A stretch of DNA of 64,000 nucleotides from Hellea balneolensis DSM 19091 (GTDB lineage Bacteria > Pseudomonadota > Alphaproteobacteria > Caulobacterales > Maricaulaceae): assembly GCF_000428525.1 (NCBI RefSeq), contig NZ_AUAC01000002.1, positions 310,001 to 374,000 on the forward strand. Reading direction: 5' to 3'. Under the pieces are notes generated by a model that saw nothing but the letters and a program-made list of their open reading frames with translations, had not been told where the DNA came from and did no database searches. The translations under genes and the position numbers were made by a program. Within the stretch, counting starts at the first letter, position 1. Each line of letters begins with the position of its first letter. This document shows, one piece after another, positions 63,212 through 64,000 of this stretch.

Positions 63212-64000
63212 TTAGCCTTCAAAATTATCTGCGATCCAGCGGTTAAGCAGACGCGCACCAAAACCGGTTCCAAATGTCGTCTCGCGGGGATCATGCCGAT
63301 TGGACGGCTTCATTGCGGTCCCCGCTACATCAATATGGGCCCAAGGGATTCCCTTTCCAACAAAGCGCTGCAAGAATTGTGCGGCCGTAATAGACCCTGC
63401 TAAACGCCCGCCTATATTTTTCATATCCGCATTAGGGCTATCCAGAAGGCGGTCATATTCTGGGCCAATTGGGAGACGCCACGTTTTCTCTTTAGTTGTC
63501 TCAGACGCGCTTGCGATTTGCGCGGCCAAGCCATCATTATTAGAGAACACGCCTGCACGTTCAGTGCCCAAGGCCACTAATATCGCGCCTGTCAGCGTCG
63601 CGAGATTGATCATGGCTTTCGGTTTTATCTTAGTAGAAGCATAATGCAGGCAATCGGCCAGAACTAGGCGTCCCTCTGCATCTGTATTTTGCACCTCAAC
63701 AGTTTGTCCTGACATTGATGTGATGATATCCCCGGGCAGGACCGCATTCCCATCCGGCATATTTTCAACCAACCCCACAATACCCACGACGTTGGCTTTG
63801 GCATTACGCGCTGCAAGTCCTGCCATAGCGCCGACCACAGCAGCTGATCCGCCCATATCGCCTTTCATATCCCACATATTGGCGCCGGGCTTTAATGAAA
63901 TTCCGCCCGTATCAAAGGTAACACCCTTGCCAACTATACAAGCCGGTTTGTCCCCTTTCTTACCGCCATTCCACGTCATTATAACCATTTGAGACTCACG
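63212..64000 (-). CDS. pepA: leucyl aminopeptidase, 5' end cut by the window edge
   Basis: The 262 C-terminal residues of an M17 aminopeptidase; the frame is open to base 64000 ([13 protein letters not shown]), so the N-terminal domain lies outside. The di-metal site is present: [26 protein letters not shown] and the family signature [14 protein letters not shown]. It removes N-terminal residues, preferring Leu, from peptides in the cytoplasm; some relatives also bind DNA. It is upstream of holC on the same strand. Confidence 0.94.
   Translation of the reverse strand, partial: RESQMVIMTWNGGKKGDKPACIVGKGVTFDTGGISLKPGANMWDMKGDMGGSAAVVGAMAGLAARNAKANVVGIVGLVENMPDGNAVLPGDIITSMSGQTVEVQNTDAEGRLVLADCLHYASTKIKPKAMINLATLTGAILVALGTERAGVFSNNDGLAAQIASASETTKEKTWRLPIGPEYDRLLDSPNADMKNIGGRLAGSITAAQFLQRFVGKGIPWAHIDVAGTAMKPSNRHDPRETTFGTGFGARLLNRWIADNFEG

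Noticed and set aside
1-64000. Mobile elements, prophage, CRISPR arrays, tRNA or rRNA genes
   Set aside because: None was recognised: no transposase, integrase, regular short repeats or cloverleaf-like sequence was seen in the intergenic spaces on reading by eye.

Overview
The window is about 64 kb of bacterial chromosome with tightly packed genes (no gap above 300 bases) and an estimated GC content in the high 40s percent. It most likely comes from an alphaproteobacterium, possibly a marine Hyphomonadaceae/Maricaulales-like lineage. That placement is an inference from gene content: LptD, a uvrC-pgsA operon, an OmpR/EnvZ-type pair beside a branched-chain aminotransferase, a propionyl-CoA carboxylase/methylmalonyl-CoA mutase module, a DUF1499 protein and a LysM-type Ig-like protein. 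No rRNA, tRNA, CRISPR array, insertion sequence or prophage was recognised.

Region 1 (1-11.7 kb, minus strand) holds an acyl-CoA ligase and then an eight-gene carbohydrate-oxidation operon. Its order of transcription is a Gfo/Idh/MocA oxidoreductase, a TIM-barrel isomerase/epimerase, an MFS transporter, a Tat-exported small (gamma) subunit of the gluconate 2-dehydrogenase subunit 3 family, three paralogous GMC flavoenzymes, and a Tat-exported lipoprotein TIM-barrel enzyme. All three GMC enzymes carry the C-x5-C-x3-C pattern of [3Fe-4S] FAD-dependent sugar dehydrogenases, but the operon has no cytochrome c subunit. Nearly every junction overlaps or is a few bases wide. A near-perfect LacI-type palindrome lies over both -35 boxes of the divergent promoter region in front of it. 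This is the most unusual system in the window: one exporter/partner subunit apparently serving three catalytic subunits, with oxidation in the periplasm and follow-up chemistry in both compartments.

Region 2 (11.8-31.6 kb) is mostly housekeeping: a small lipoprotein, tRNA hydroxylase TrhO and a GST; an orphan fused E1 dehydrogenase paired with a FabD-like acyltransferase; YbjN-like protein and ProC; a two-component system; a branched-chain aminotransferase; uvrC and two CDP-alcohol phosphatidyltransferases, one with a degenerate motif. It also has an indoleamine 2,3-dioxygenase gene divergent from an Lrp-type regulator, a large metzincin-type lipoprotein, GNAT, CsaA, ThiE and a Sel1-repeat protein.

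Region 3 (31.7-44.9 kb) contains an APC-like permease, a SUMF1-fold protein lacking the formylglycine cysteines, a class II aldolase, GalM, a haem-dependent N-demethylase-like protein, alanine dehydrogenase with a divergent Lrp regulator, a type I secretion ABC/HlyD pair, lptD with an unusual leader, and a ferredoxin-NADP reductase.

Region 4 (45-56 kb) carries the propionate route: mutA-mutB on plus and pccB-(orphan gene)-pccA on minus. As given, pccA is split by a one-base frameshift in a homopolymer. Between them lie GFA-family, FolE, DUF1499 and YheT-like hydrolase genes and an unknown gene preceded by a possible Phe-rich leader. Region 5 (56-64 kb) has an RND efflux pair, an Ig/LysM-like membrane protein, LOG, free-Met-R-sulfoxide reductase, HolC and the 3' part of pepA, cut by the window end.
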